64,000 bases of DNA from Hymenobacter pini (GCF_020421205.1 NZ_JAIZZH010000006.1:214085-278084); one strand, 5' to 3'. Positions 1-8,268 are shown, counted from the stretch's first letter. Notes: a model not told the origin generated them from the sequence alone. Numbers and translations: made by a program.

Positions 1-2400
1 CGCCAGCTCTCCCGCCGCCTGGGCGTAACCACCAAAGAGCAGCGGGAAGAGATTTTCGCCCACCTGAAAAGCCTGAAGCAAAAAGGCCTGCTTACGCTGC
101 TTCAGAACGACGAGTACCGCCTCACCGATGCCAGTGCTGCCTACGCCGCTACCGAGCCCGCCAGTGGCCGTAAAACGCGCCGTAACGAGCGGGAGCCGTT
201 TGCCGCCACCAACCGCCGTGCCGGCCGCCCCGTGGAAACCGAGTTTGGCCAAGACCCCGTAGTACACCGTCGCCGCTCAGCGGGCTTCGACTTCCCTAAC
301 GCCGACGAGCCCGCCACTGACTTCCGCCGCCACCGGTCCGAGGGCGGGGGTGAGGTAATCATCGGCACCGTGGCCCTGGCTACCGACAAGTATGCCTTTG
401 TCATTTCGGAGGAAAGCGAGCAGGACGTGCGCGTGTTTACCGACCGCCTCAAGTTTGCCATGCACGGCGACACGGTGCGTCTGCGCCTGCGCGGCTCCCG
501 CGACGGCAAGCCCGTGGGCGACGTGCTAGAGGTAACCAACCGGGTGCGCCCCGAGCTGGTGGGCCGGCTCTACATGCAAGGCCCCATTGGCTTTGTGAAG
601 CCCGACAACCGCAAGGTGTACTTCGATGTGATGGTGCCCTACGAGCAGTTGCACGGGGCCCAGCACGGCGACAAGGTGCTGGTGCATGTCACCGAGTTTC
701 CGGACGGCGACACCGGCCACTTCCCGGTAGGTGAGGTGAAGCGCAGCTTCGGTAAGGCCGGGCAGAACGAGGCCGAAATCAACGCCATCATGGCTGAGTT
801 TGGGCTGCCGTTTGAGTTTCCCGCCGAGGTAGAGGAGGAGTCGGAAAGCATTCCGCTGGAAATCCCTCGGAGCGAGATAGAGCGCCGCCGCGACTTCCGC
901 AACATCACCACCTTCACCATCGACCCCGCCGACGCCAAGGACTTCGACGATGCCCTCAGCATCCAGCAGCTTGAAAACGGGCACTGGGAAATTGGAGTAC
1001 ACATTGCCGACGTGACCCACTACGTGCGCCCCGGCATGGCGCTGGAGAAAGAAGCCCGCTACCGGGCTACCTCCGTGTACCTCGTGGACCGCGTAATTCC
1101 CATGCTGCCCGAGCGCCTCAGCAACGGCCTCTGCTCCCTGCGTCCTAACGAAGACAAGCTGACTTTCTCGGCCGTATTTGAGTTGGATGAGAAGGGCAAG
1201 CTGTTCAGCTCTTGGTTCGGCAAAACCATCATCCATTCCGACCGGCGCTTCGCCTACGAGGAAGCCCAGGAGCGCATCGAAGGGTTGGAGGCTGACTATA
1301 CTCAGGAGATTCAATTGATGAACTCCATTGCCAAGAAGCTCTGTGCGCAGCGCTTCAAGCAGGGGGCCATCAGCTTCGAAACCCAGGAAGTGAAGTTCAA
1401 GCTGGACGCTGAGGGCAAGCCGCTGTACGTGTATGTGAAGGAGCGCAAGGATGCCCACAAGATGATTGAGGAGTTCATGCTGCTGGCCAACCGTAAGGTG
1501 GCCGAATTCGTGTACAAGCTCAAGCCCCGCAAGCCTCGCCTGACCATGGTGTACCGCGTGCACGATGCCCCCGACGAGGACCGCCTGCAGAACTTCGCCC
1601 TGTTTGCTCAGAAGTTCGGTCACCAGCTCGACCTCTCCAACCCCAAAAAGCTGAGCAGTGAGCTGAACGATTTGAGCAGCGAGGTAGTGGGCCGGCCGGA
1701 GCAGAACGTCATCCAGACGCTGGCTATCCGCACCATGGCCAAGGCCACGTACACCACCGACCCGCGCGGCCACTTCGGCCTAGCCTTCGAGCACTACTCG
1801 CACTTCACCTCGCCCATCCGCCGCTACCCCGATATGATGGCCCACCGCCTCCTGGAGCACTACCTGGAGGGCGGCAAGAACGTGGAGGTGGAGCCCATTG
1901 AGGAGGAGTGCAAGCACTCCTCGGAGCGCGAGAAGCTGGCCGCCAATGCCGAGCGCGCCAGCATCAAGTACAAGCAGGTAGAGTTCCTGCAGGACCGCAT
2001 CGGCGACCAATTTACCGGCGTGGTATCGGGCCTCACCGAGTGGGGGCTGTACGTGGAAATCGAGGAGAACAAGTGCGAAGGCATGGTCCGCATTGCCGAC
2101 ATCCCCGGCGACTACTACGAGCTGGACAAGGACAACTACCGCTTGGTGGGCAAAAACACGAAGCGCATTATCCAATTCGGCGACGAGTTGCAGGTAATCG
2201 TGAAAGCCGCCAACCTGCTGGACCGCACCATCGACTTTGAGCTGGTGGACAACCGCCCCGATTCGGTGAAGCGCCGGGAACAGGATGAACGCGCCGCCAG
2301 CCGGGAAACCCGCCGCGGTTACCGCCCCGAGAAGAGCAACAAAGGAGGCCGCCCCGGTGGCGGTGGTAAAGCCAGCGGAGGCAGCAAGCGTCGCCGGTAA
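1..2400 (+). CDS. rnr: Ribonuclease R, 3' part (5' end outside window)
   Basis: Processive 3'-to-5' exoribonuclease that degrades structured RNA. The reading frame is open from base 1, so the gene starts before the window; a GTG at 232 is internal. The first ~40 residues look like the winged-helix segment seen at the N-terminus of RNase R. Cold-shock/OB segments follow, then the RNB catalytic domain with the aspartate cluster DPADAKDFDDA (about nt 922-954) and the HFTSPIRRYPD motif (about nt 1801-1833). A C-terminal S1 domain covers about nt 2005-2100. The end is a basic Gly/Arg/Lys tail. All key RNB aspartates are visible, so the enzyme should be active. A strong hairpin follows the stop. 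Confidence 0.95.
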   Translation, partial: RQLSRRLGVTTKEQREEIFAHLKSLKQKGLLTLLQNDEYRLTDASAAYAATEPASGRKTRRNEREPFAATNRRAGRPVETEFGQDPVVHRRRSAGFDFPNADEPATDFRRHRSEGGGEVIIGTVALATDKYAFVISEESEQDVRVFTDRLKFAMHGDTVRLRLRGSRDGKPVGDVLEVTNRVRPELVGRLYMQGPIGFVKPDNRKVYFDVMVPYEQLHGAQHGDKVLVHVTEFPDGDTGHFPVGEVKRSFGKAGQNEAEINAIMAEFGLPFEFPAEVEEESESIPLEIPRSEIERRRDFRNITTFTIDPADAKDFDDALSIQQLENGHWEIGVHIADVTHYVRPGMALEKEARYRATSVYLVDRVIPMLPERLSNGLCSLRPNEDKLTFSAVFELDEKGKLFSSWFGKTIIHSDRRFAYEEAQERIEGLEADYTQEIQLMNSIAKKLCAQRFKQGAISFETQEVKFKLDAEGKPLYVYVKERKDAHKMIEEFMLLANRKVAEFVYKLKPRKPRLTMVYRVHDAPDEDRLQNFALFAQKFGHQLDLSNPKKLSSELNDLSSEVVGRPEQNVIQTLAIRTMAKATYTTDPRGHFGLAFEHYSHFTSPIRRYPDMMAHRLLEHYLEGGKNVEVEPIEEECKHSSEREKLAANAERASIKYKQVEFLQDRIGDQFTGVVSGLTEWGLYVEIEENKCEGMVRIADIPGDYYELDKDNYRLVGKNTKRIIQFGDELQVIVKAANLLDRTIDFELVDNRPDSVKRREQDERAASRETRRGYRPEKSNKGGRPGGGGKASGGSKRRR

Positions 2401-2470
2401 GCTGTTGTCATTGCGAGGCGGAACCGAAGCAATCCGTCCTTCTCCGAACCCAAAACGCTGACCTACACTA

Positions 2471-2505
2471 AAGCCCCCAGTGCACTCCGCACCGGGGGCT
2501 TTTTG
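2471..2505 (+). terminator. Rho-independent terminator after rnr
   Basis: AAGCCCCC and GGGGGCTT arms enclose a GC-rich loop and run into five T. It separates rnr from the prenyltransferase gene. Confidence 0.8.
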
Positions 2506-2627
2506 CCGATGCGCGACATGCTCAGGATGATGGGCAGTTATGGTCGTAGTCACTGCCGAGACCTCGCCGATGACACAGGCCCCTACATCTCCTTCCCCCA
2601 ACCTACCGTACCTTGCCTGCCTCAACC

Positions 2628-3614
2628 TTGACCCCGCCATTCGTGGACCTTTCGTACTTCACTACCAAGCTTACTGCTGGCCTCTCCGACCTTTCTTATG
2701 GCGAGCAGCCTACCACTCTCTACGAGCCCATTCGCTACATCATGGCGTTGGGTGGAAAACGCATCCGGCCCCTGCTCACCCTGCTCGGTGCCCACCTCTT
2801 CACCGACGACCTGGATGCCGTGGTGAAGCCCGCCCTGGCCACCGAAGTCTTCCACAACTTCACCCTGCTCCACGACGACCTGATGGACCAGGCCCCCCTG
2901 CGCCGGGGCCAGGCCACCGTGCACGAAAAGTGGAACCCCAACGTGGCCATTCTAAGCGGCGACGTGATGCTGGTGCGGGCCTACGAGCTGTTCCTGGACG
3001 TGCCCCCGCACCTGCTGGCCCACGTGCTGCGCCGCTTCTCCCAAACCGCCGCCGAGGTGTGCGAGGGCCAACAGTGGGATATGAATTTCGAAACCGAGTC
3101 CACTGTCAGCATTGAACAGTACTTGGATATGATTCGGCTGAAGACGGCCGTGCTGCTGGGCTTTGCTCTGGAGCTGGGCACCCTGCTGGCCGGTGCCTCC
3201 CGCGAGGATGCCGACCACCTGCGCCAATTTGGGGTAGGCATTGGCGTAGCCTTCCAGCTGCGCGACGACCTGCTGGACGTGTACGGCGACGCCGCCACCT
3301 TCGGCAAGCGCGTGGGCGGCGACATCCTCAGCGACAAAAAAACCTACCTCCTGCTCACGGCCCAGGTTCAGGCCAACGATGCGCAACGCACCACGCTGGC
3401 CCGCCACATCGGGCAGCCCATCACGGATGCTGACGCCAAGGTGCAGGCCGTACGCACCATCTACGATGAGCTCGAAATTCGCCCCCAGACGGAAGAACTC
3501 ATCAACCGCTACTTCCTGGACGCCCTGCAGCACTTGGAGCGCGTAGAGGCCCCCGAAACGCGCAAAAAACCACTGCACCAGTTGGCCCTGCAGCTGCTGG
3601 AGCGCGAGCAGTAG
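2628..3614 (+). CDS. Polyprenyl (geranylgeranyl/farnesyl-type) diphosphate synthase
   Basis: Trans-isoprenyl diphosphate synthase that extends allylic diphosphates with IPP for quinones, carotenoids or prenyl lipids. Both aspartate-rich motifs are present, numbered from a TTG at 2613: DDLMD at 88-92 (FARM) and DDLLD at 218-222 (SARM). GGKRIRP, near residue 48, is the usual IPP-binding segment. Chain length cannot be read safely. The start is uncertain because no ATG lies before the conserved region; TTG 2613, TTG 2628 and GTG 2643 are possible. A -7-like TACCTTGC at 2609-2616 would exclude the 2613 start, hence the choice of 2628. The gene is alone between two hairpins. Its product could feed the prenylglyceryl-phosphate synthase at 45.1 kb. 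Confidence 0.9.
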   Translation: MTPPFVDLSYFTTKLTAGLSDLSYGEQPTTLYEPIRYIMALGGKRIRPLLTLLGAHLFTDDLDAVVKPALATEVFHNFTLLHDDLMDQAPLRRGQATVHEKWNPNVAILSGDVMLVRAYELFLDVPPHLLAHVLRRFSQTAAEVCEGQQWDMNFETESTVSIEQYLDMIRLKTAVLLGFALELGTLLAGASREDADHLRQFGVGIGVAFQLRDDLLDVYGDAATFGKRVGGDILSDKKTYLLLTAQVQANDAQRTTLARHIGQPITDADAKVQAVRTIYDELEIRPQTEELINRYFLDALQHLERVEAPETRKKPLHQLALQLLEREQ

Positions 3615-3622
3615 CATCATTC

Positions 3623-3672
3623 GGACCGGACCGGCAAGGCCTACCCTGCTTGTCCGGTCCGTCGGCTTTTTC
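3623..3672 (+). terminator. Terminator-like hairpin after the polyprenyl synthase
   Basis: GGACCGGAC (3623-3631) pairs with GTCCGGTCC (3652-3660). A T-tract follows after six bases. Confidence 0.55.
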
Positions 3673-3683
3673 CTTCATTTCCT

Positions 3684-4316
3684 ATGCAAGTTTCTCCTTC
3701 TATTCTGCTGGCCCTGCTCACCGTCGGCATTTCCATCTACGCCTGGTCCAACCAAAATCTGTACGAGAGCTGGATACTGGACCCCTACCGCGTGAAGCGC
3801 AACAACGATTGGTACCGGTTCATCACCTCCGGCTTTCTGCACGCCGATTTTGGTCACCTGCTGTTCAACATGATTGCCTTCTACTCCTTCAGCCAAACGG
3901 TTGAATATGTGTTTGGGCAGCTGTTCAACCCAACCACGGCCATTCTTTACTTCCTGCTACTGTACCTGGGCGGCATCGTGGTATCGGATATTCCCACCTA
4001 CCTGCGTCACCGCGACGACCCCAACTACCGTAGCCTGGGTGCCTCGGGCGGCGTAGCCTCGGTTATCTTCTCGGCCATTCTGTTCAATCCGCTGGGTGGG
4101 ATGATGATTTTCCCCCTGCCCTTCAAGATTCCCGGCTTCATCTTCGGCTTCCTATACCTGGCATATTCCTACTACATGGGCCGCCGCCGGGGCGACAACA
4201 TCAACCATGATGCTCATTTTTACGGGGCTCTCTACGGCTTAGTACTCACGTTCATTCTGATACCCCGCGTGGGCAACGTATTCTGGTCCCAAATTCAAGA
4301 ATATTTAAGTCAATAG
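3684..4316 (+). CDS. Rhomboid family intramembrane serine protease
   Basis: Multi-spanning membrane protease that cleaves single-pass membrane proteins within the bilayer. The 210-residue protein has about six hydrophobic segments. The catalytic serine is in GASGG (Ser121) and the histidine is His178 in HDAHFYG. The HADFGHLLFN block (53-62) supplies the conserved His and Asn of the oxyanion region. Length and motif order fit the short bacterial six-helix rhomboids. The start follows the preceding terminator by 12 bases. Substrates cannot be inferred. Confidence 0.9.
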   Translation: MQVSPSILLALLTVGISIYAWSNQNLYESWILDPYRVKRNNDWYRFITSGFLHADFGHLLFNMIAFYSFSQTVEYVFGQLFNPTTAILYFLLLYLGGIVVSDIPTYLRHRDDPNYRSLGASGGVASVIFSAILFNPLGGMMIFPLPFKIPGFIFGFLYLAYSYYMGRRRGDNINHDAHFYGALYGLVLTFILIPRVGNVFWSQIQEYLSQ

Positions 4317-4423
4317 ATTGATTATCAAGTTTTTGAATATAAAAAAACGTATTTCACTATATCTATTTCCGGCAGTGTAGCGTAGAGTAAGGCAAAACTC
4401 TCAACCAAATCACTCCCTACGCC

Positions 4424-4702
4424 ATGAATAAGCTTCTTTCTCTGTCGAACCGCATTCCTGCCTTTGCTTTATTGATTTCCATTCTCGTCATGCCACTGCT
4501 GACAGCATGCGGCAGTGGTCGTCGCGCCGATGGCTCCCTGACTACTTTAGGGGTTTTTTATCTTATTCTGGCAGTTGCTGCTTTTCTGAGTTTGATCAAG
4601 CAGGACTGGTCAACCGGTAAGAAAATTATTTGGGGTCTGATTATTTGGTTCTTTCCCTTCGGTGGGTCTATTATTTACTTCTTCTTCTCGGGACGTAAAT
4701 AG
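4424..4702 (+). CDS. Small membrane lipoprotein with PLDc_N-like segment
   Basis: 92 residues. The N-terminal hydrophobic stretch ends in a lipobox-like LLTAC (Cys29), followed by two more hydrophobic segments. The C-terminal part, with WFFPFGGSIIYFFF, resembles the PLDc_N domain, which occurs alone in many small Bacteroidota membrane proteins. No enzymatic residues are present and the function is unknown. The upstream 100 bases are AT-rich. A hairpin shared with the convergent gene follows the stop. Confidence 0.7.
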   Translation: MNKLLSLSNRIPAFALLISILVMPLLTACGSGRRADGSLTTLGVFYLILAVAAFLSLIKQDWSTGKKIIWGLIIWFFPFGGSIIYFFFSGRK

Positions 4703-4727
4703 CTTTTAGGCTCAAGGTCATATTCAA

Positions 4728-4765
4728 AAAAAAGCCCCAGTACCTCACAGGTGCCGGGGCTTTTT
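4728..4765. terminator. Bidirectional terminator between convergent genes
   Basis: AAAAAGCCCC and GGGGCTTTTT arms with A- and T-tracts on both sides. It can serve both the small lipoprotein gene and the DUF2939 gene. Confidence 0.8.
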
Positions 4766-4783
4766 GTTTGGTGCTACGGAAGC

Positions 4784-5404
4784 TTATCTACCTAGTAAAT
4801 ACTGTTTTTCCATGCGGGCTACGTGTTGTAGAATCTCGCCAGTGTTGGTGATTTCCGTGGCCTGCCAATGGTCGCCCCGGTCCTGCATTTTCACTTCCAG
4901 CACCAGCGTGGTGTCGTAGCGCGGCTGCGTAAACTCCAGGCCTATGAATGCTTGGTCGCCCTCCTCCCGGGAATATTTCACGCCCTTAAAAGCGCTGCCT
5001 TTGCCCACTACTTTATCGGCGAGACCAAGGATGGATACGTTTACCAAGCGGCCGGGTGCTGCTTCCGCAGCTGCAGTGGCCGAGCCCGTTTCAACGTAGC
5101 GCTTCACCTCCTGCCGGGCAGCCTGCGCTAATTGGGGTTTCAATAGGCGCAGAGCGCCCTTCATGGCAAATCCGCCCGGGGCCAACACTCCTAACGAAGC
5201 GCTTTGGTCTGCCACCTGATCTACTAGCCTGCCCGTAACGCTGCTCACGTCCACATAGCGTTCAAAGGCGGCTGCATCGTGGTCATGTACGGCTTTGTAC
5301 GCCTGCATCAACGAGTATTCCGGGCCGGTGCTGAGCTTCCGGTAGTACCAATAGCCACCCATGGCTAGGGCAACCAACAGCAGGATAAGAATGGTTTTTT
5401 TCAT
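4784..5404 (-). CDS. DUF2939 family membrane-anchored protein
   Basis: 206 residues starting with a hydrophobic anchor or signal segment (about 4-21), followed by a periplasmic-type domain. The block after the anchor, with a D/A-rich helix and FERYVDVSSVTGRLVDQ, matches the DUF2939 pattern as I know it. Family function is unknown. It is convergent with the small lipoprotein gene and divergent from the glycerophosphodiesterase gene; 80 bases separate the two divergent starts and probably hold both promoters. Confidence 0.75.
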   Translation of the reverse strand: MKKTILILLLVALAMGGYWYYRKLSTGPEYSLMQAYKAVHDHDAAAFERYVDVSSVTGRLVDQVADQSASLGVLAPGGFAMKGALRLLKPQLAQAARQEVKRYVETGSATAAAEAAPGRLVNVSILGLADKVVGKGSAFKGVKYSREEGDQAFIGLEFTQPRYDTTLVLEVKMQDRGDHWQATEITNTGEILQHVARMEKQYLLGR

Positions 5405-5484
5405 GGTGCACGAGCTGCAGTAACGAATGGTACCGCGTATACGCCCACAACGAATACCTGTTTGCGGACCATCACTTCAACTCC

Positions 5485-6336
5485 ATGAATTCACCCTTTT
5501 TAACTGGTTTTCCGCAGGTGCATGGGCACCGAGGATGCCGCGGCCTGCTTCCCGAAAACACCTTGCCAGCATTTTTAAAGGCGGTAGAGCTCGGTGTTGA
5601 TGTGATTGAACTGGATGTAGTCATCTCCGCCGACTGGCAGGTTGTGGTGTCGCACGAGCCTTGGATGTCTGCCGCCATTTGCCGTACCCCCGATGGGCAG
5701 CCTATCAGTGCCGACGCGCCGACGCAGCACAACCTCTTTGCCTTGCCCTACGCACGCATCCGGCAGTATGATTGTGGCCTGACGCAGCATCCGGCATTTC
5801 CGCAGCAGCGGCCTCAATCAGCTTACAAGCCTCTGCTGCGCGAAGTACTATATGCCGTTGATGCGCATTGCCAACAACTGGGTCGTGCACCAGTAGGGTT
5901 CAGTGTAGAAATTAAAAGCTCACCCGCCGGCGACGCCGTTTGGCATCCTGCACCCCTTGAGTTCCTGCAGCTGGTAATAGAGGTACTCAGCCAGTGCAAC
6001 GCCTTGCCTCGCACCACCCTGCTCAGCTTCGACAAGCGTATCCTGCAGCTTGCGCATCGGCTATACTCCTCATTGCCGCTTTGCCTGCTTGTTGAGGATG
6101 AACGGCCCGTTGCTGAACACCTCCAGGAACTAGGGTTTCTGCCACACATATACGGCCCTGATTTTCGGCTCTTGGATGACGGGCTAGTGACAGAATTGCG
6201 CCAGATCCAAGTGAAGCTGGTACCCTGGACGGTAAATGCTTTGCCAGATATGGAGGCTGTACTACGCTTCCAGCCATATGGCATCACCACCGATTTTCCT
6301 GATCGGCTGCTAGCGCTCCGTGCTTCACCTGAATAG
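5485..6336 (+). CDS. Glycerophosphodiester phosphodiesterase family protein
   Basis: Hydrolyses glycerophosphodiesters to glycerol-3-phosphate and an alcohol. Signature residues are visible: HRG at 15-17, PENT at 23-26 and ELD at 42-44, with His57-Glu58 where the family usually has HD. The C-terminal VPWTVN and GITTDFPD segments are typical of the TIM-barrel end. There is no signal peptide, so it is probably cytoplasmic and acts in phospholipid turnover. Length (283) is usual. It is the last gene before the AT-rich island. Confidence 0.88.
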   Translation: MNSPFLTGFPQVHGHRGCRGLLPENTLPAFLKAVELGVDVIELDVVISADWQVVVSHEPWMSAAICRTPDGQPISADAPTQHNLFALPYARIRQYDCGLTQHPAFPQQRPQSAYKPLLREVLYAVDAHCQQLGRAPVGFSVEIKSSPAGDAVWHPAPLEFLQLVIEVLSQCNALPRTTLLSFDKRILQLAHRLYSSLPLCLLVEDERPVAEHLQELGFLPHIYGPDFRLLDDGLVTELRQIQVKLVPWTVNALPDMEAVLRFQPYGITTDFPDRLLALRASPE

Positions 6337-6391
6337 CGTGCAGGAGTAAAGGTGGAGCATAGGCGGAAAAGTACATTGGCATCGTTGCACC

Positions 6392-6420
6392 GTTACACAA
6401 CAACAGTGTAACTGTGTAAC
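6392..6420. promoter_or_regulatory. Candidate operator: three GTTACA/TGTAAC half-sites
   Basis: GTTACA at 6392-6397, TGTAAC at 6407-6412 and TGTAAC at 6415-6420. The first two form an inverted pair; the second and third are direct repeats 8 bases apart. The same hexamer recurs inside the HTH gene. Confidence 0.45.
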
Positions 6421-6465
6421 GATGTCCTTGTTGTTTGACAGTGTATCATATATGTAGTGTAATAA

Positions 6466-6574
6466 CGTGTATAATGTAAAATTGTAAATACTGTATTATT
6501 GTAACTGTATCGTGTTAATTTTATGTGTATCGTATATGTGTTTTCAATACGTGTGTATATTTACATTATACACG
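6466..6574. repeat. 15-bp perfect inverted repeat, 79-base spacer
   Basis: CGTGTATAATGTAAA (6466-6480) is the exact reverse complement of TTTACATTATACACG (6560-6574). The arms bracket the most AT-rich part of the island, and the right arm ends 20 bases before the HTH start codon. Confidence 0.75.
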
Positions 6575-6594
6575 AACTGTTACGTCTCTCTTCT

Positions 6595-6993
6595 ATGCCT
6601 CATCAAGGCGAAATCCTGCAAGAAGCCATCAAAAACAGCGGAATTTCGATAACGCGCATCGTTGATGAGCTGGGTATTACACGTCCTACTATATATCGTA
6701 AATTTAAAGAAGAGACACTTGACTACAATTTTGTAAAGAAAATAGGGGAAATTATACAGCATGATTTTTCGGACGATTTTACTTCGTTACATCAATCTGT
6801 AATACCATTTTCTGTTACACCTGTTACAAATAATAGTAACAATGTATCCGTAAAGCCTGTTCATTCGCGGGTTGTTACACCGGTTGTAACGGACGTTGAC
6901 TTGTCAAAACAGTTGATGGCGCTCCAGCAGAAGTATATTGCCCTACTTGAGGCCTACAATGAGCTTTTGTTAAAAGTGTATGGCCCAAAGTGA
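6595..6993 (+). CDS. Small helix-turn-helix DNA-binding protein with C-terminal coiled coil
   Basis: 132 residues from ATG 6595. Residues ~5-55 form a compact helix-turn-helix; ITRIVDELGITRPTIYRKFK reads as two helices with a tight turn. A flexible Val/Thr/Asn/Ser linker (~62-102) follows, then a leucine-rich heptad segment ending in LLEAYNELLLKVYG, which probably dimerises. An ATG at 6523 is in frame, but it would add a hydrophobic head overlapping the inverted repeat, so I reject it. The gene is far richer in A/T than its neighbours and contains five GTTACA/TGTAAC hexamers in its linker region. A parS site lies just past the stop. The target is unknown; autoregulation or a replication/segregation role is inference. 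Confidence 0.7.
   Translation: MPHQGEILQEAIKNSGISITRIVDELGITRPTIYRKFKEETLDYNFVKKIGEIIQHDFSDDFTSLHQSVIPFSVTPVTNNSNNVSVKPVHSRVVTPVVTDVDLSKQLMALQQKYIALLEAYNELLLKVYGPK
6874..6890. repeat. GTTACA-CCGGT-TGTAAC palindrome inside the HTH gene
   Basis: Perfect 6-bp inverted arms around a 5-base centre, within the linker-coding part of the HTH gene. It is the most symmetrical copy of the hexamer cluster. Confidence 0.6.
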
Positions 6994-6999
6994 CAGAAG

Positions 7000-7015
7000 T
7001 GTTCCACGTGAAACA
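7000..7015. promoter_or_regulatory. parS centromere site
   Basis: TGTTCCACGTGAAACA matches the chromosomal parS consensus TGTTNCACGTGAAACA at every fixed position. ParB (Spo0J) binds such sites and loads onto neighbouring DNA for origin segregation. The site lies 6 bases after the HTH gene stop, outside any coding sequence. I saw no second copy in the window. parB and parA are not in this window. Confidence 0.85.
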
Positions 7016-7165
7016 TTTTTGTTCAGTATCAGTAGTGCGCTAGTGTTTTAACAGTAGATATAAATCATAACTACTGTACAGCGTCTTCCTAGTTTCCGGA
7101 GCGCCTGGCAGCCTTATTGAAGGTGTTCGAGTCAGGCGTTATAGCTCTTCCCTGATTGTTGCAGA

Positions 7166-7738
7166 ATGTCCGCAGTTAGCCAGCCACTATTTCGCCCGGT
7201 GTCCTATTCACGCGTTACGCTCACTGAGCTGATGATACCATCGTATGCCAACTTCGGAGGCAAGATTCACGGCGGTATTCTACTGTCGCTGATGGACAAG
7301 GTAGCCTACGCTGCTGCTTCAAAGCATGCCGGCACCTACTGCGTAACGGTGAGCGTTGATGGGGTAAATTTCCTGCAGCCGGTGGAGGTAGGGGAGTTGG
7401 TGTCCCTGTTAGCCTCGGTCAACTATGTGGGGCGCACGTCGCTGCTGGTAGGCATCAAAGTAATTGCCGAGGATGTGCGCACTGGCGCCGTTAAGCACAC
7501 CAACACATGCTACTTCACTATGGTCGCGAAAGACGACGATGGCAAGCCCACGCCAGTGCCGGGCTTAGAGCTGGAAACCCCCGAGGATACACGTCGCTTT
7601 CTGGAAGCAATCAAGCGCCGGGAATTTAAGGAACGCTATAGTGAGGAGTTTGATAATGCCCGGGTGGCGTTGGCCATTGAAGCGCGCGAATACAACTTGG
7701 AAGGTGAGCGGTGCCGGATAGCATACGCTACAGAATAA
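7166..7738 (+). CDS. Acyl-CoA thioesterase, hot-dog fold
   Basis: Hydrolyses acyl-CoA to free acid and CoA. The N-terminal two thirds form one hot-dog domain: NFGGKIHGGILLSLMDK (about 29-45) is the helix and loop of YciA/ACOT-type enzymes, with the conserved Asn/His-Gly-Gly and Asp. It is followed by VDGVNFLQPVEVGE and YVGRTSLLVGIKV. The last ~55 residues are a charged helical tail usual in Bacteroidota members. The substrate range is unknown. The upstream 170 bases still belong to the AT-rich island. Confidence 0.88.
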   Translation: MSAVSQPLFRPVSYSRVTLTELMIPSYANFGGKIHGGILLSLMDKVAYAAASKHAGTYCVTVSVDGVNFLQPVEVGELVSLLASVNYVGRTSLLVGIKVIAEDVRTGAVKHTNTCYFTMVAKDDDGKPTPVPGLELETPEDTRRFLEAIKRREFKERYSEEFDNARVALAIEAREYNLEGERCRIAYATE

Positions 7739-7756
7739 GAAGGCCCACTAATAAGG

Positions 7757-7798
7757 CACTACGCCCGCCAGGTTGCGAATCTGGCGGGCGTAGTGTTT
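7757..7798. terminator. Terminator hairpin between thioesterase and dciA
   Basis: Perfect 15-bp arms, CACTACGCCCGCCAG (7757-7771) and its complement (7781-7795). Only three T follow on the plus strand, so it may act as an attenuating hairpin as much as a terminator. Confidence 0.6.
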
Positions 7799-7825
7799 GA
7801 GGAGGGCAGGGAAGAAGTAGGCTGG

Positions 7826-8149
7826 TTACAGGAATACCACTTCCTTAATGATGTTCTCACCCACAGCCGCATTCAGGTTCTCGAGTACTTTCGTTTTGGC
7901 CATTACCAGTTCATGCTTGAGCGGAGCCGACGACAGGCGCACGAACAGCTTTTGGTTGCTCACATATACCTGCTGGGTTTTCATAGCCACCGCCTTGCCC
8001 ATCACTTTCTCCCAGCTGGCCACCACTGTTACCTCATTGAGCTTGCCCTGCAGTCGGTAGGCTCGGAGCAGCGCAGTAATACCATCCTTAAGCGGTACAA
8101 TATCCGACTGACGGGAATTTTCGGAGGCGTAAGGTTTTTTGAATGCCAT
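7826..8149 (-). CDS. dciA: DciA-like DUF721 protein (putative replicative helicase loader/operator)
   Basis: 107 residues, matching DUF721/DciA: an N-terminal helix with the LLRAYRLQGKLNE segment, then VVASWEKVMGKAVA and the strand pattern VYVSNQKLFVRLSSAPLKHELVMAK. DciA is the widespread ancestral partner of DnaB in bacteria lacking DnaC/DnaI. The gene lies directly downstream of recF on the same strand, 119 bases away, a common arrangement for DUF721 genes. Function in helicase loading is inferred from the family. It is convergent with the thioesterase gene. Confidence 0.85.
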   Translation of the reverse strand: MAFKKPYASENSRQSDIVPLKDGITALLRAYRLQGKLNEVTVVASWEKVMGKAVAMKTQQVYVSNQKLFVRLSSAPLKHELVMAKTKVLENLNAAVGENIIKEVVFL

Positions 8150-8268
8150 GCTATTTATTAACGCGCGAACAAGCCCGCTGCATCAGCACAAAGGTACTGC
8201 GCTACAAAGCCAATACCTGAAGGGTGTAAGCTAAAGGACGAAGTAATAGGAAGAGGTATAAGTGAGGC

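Larger units (their letters stand above)
6343..6594. other. AT-rich intergenic island upstream of the HTH gene
   Basis: Base composition changes sharply after the phosphodiesterase gene. The stretch is rich in A, T and GTGTA-like words and contains four GTTACA/TGTAAC hexamers (6392, 6407, 6415, 6500) and both arms of a 15-bp inverted repeat. Near matches to a DnaA box (TTATACACG) lie within those arms, but no exact TTATCCACA is present. It is probably the control region of the downstream HTH gene and possibly more (see findings). Confidence 0.6.

Noticed and set aside
526..1773. Long minus-strand frame (415 codons) opposite rnr
   Set aside because: Antisense shadow of the RNB domain in GC-rich DNA; it lies wholly inside a gene with intact catalytic motifs and shows no family pattern.
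2540..3115. 191-codon plus-strand frame overlapping the start of the polyprenyl synthase
   Set aside because: Pro/Arg-rich, overlaps the synthase in another frame and carries no motif.
6466..6574. TTATACACG as true DnaA boxes and hence oriC
   Set aside because: Only two near matches, both explained by the inverted repeat; no TTATCCACA cluster, and gene direction does not switch here. Kept only as a hypothesis.
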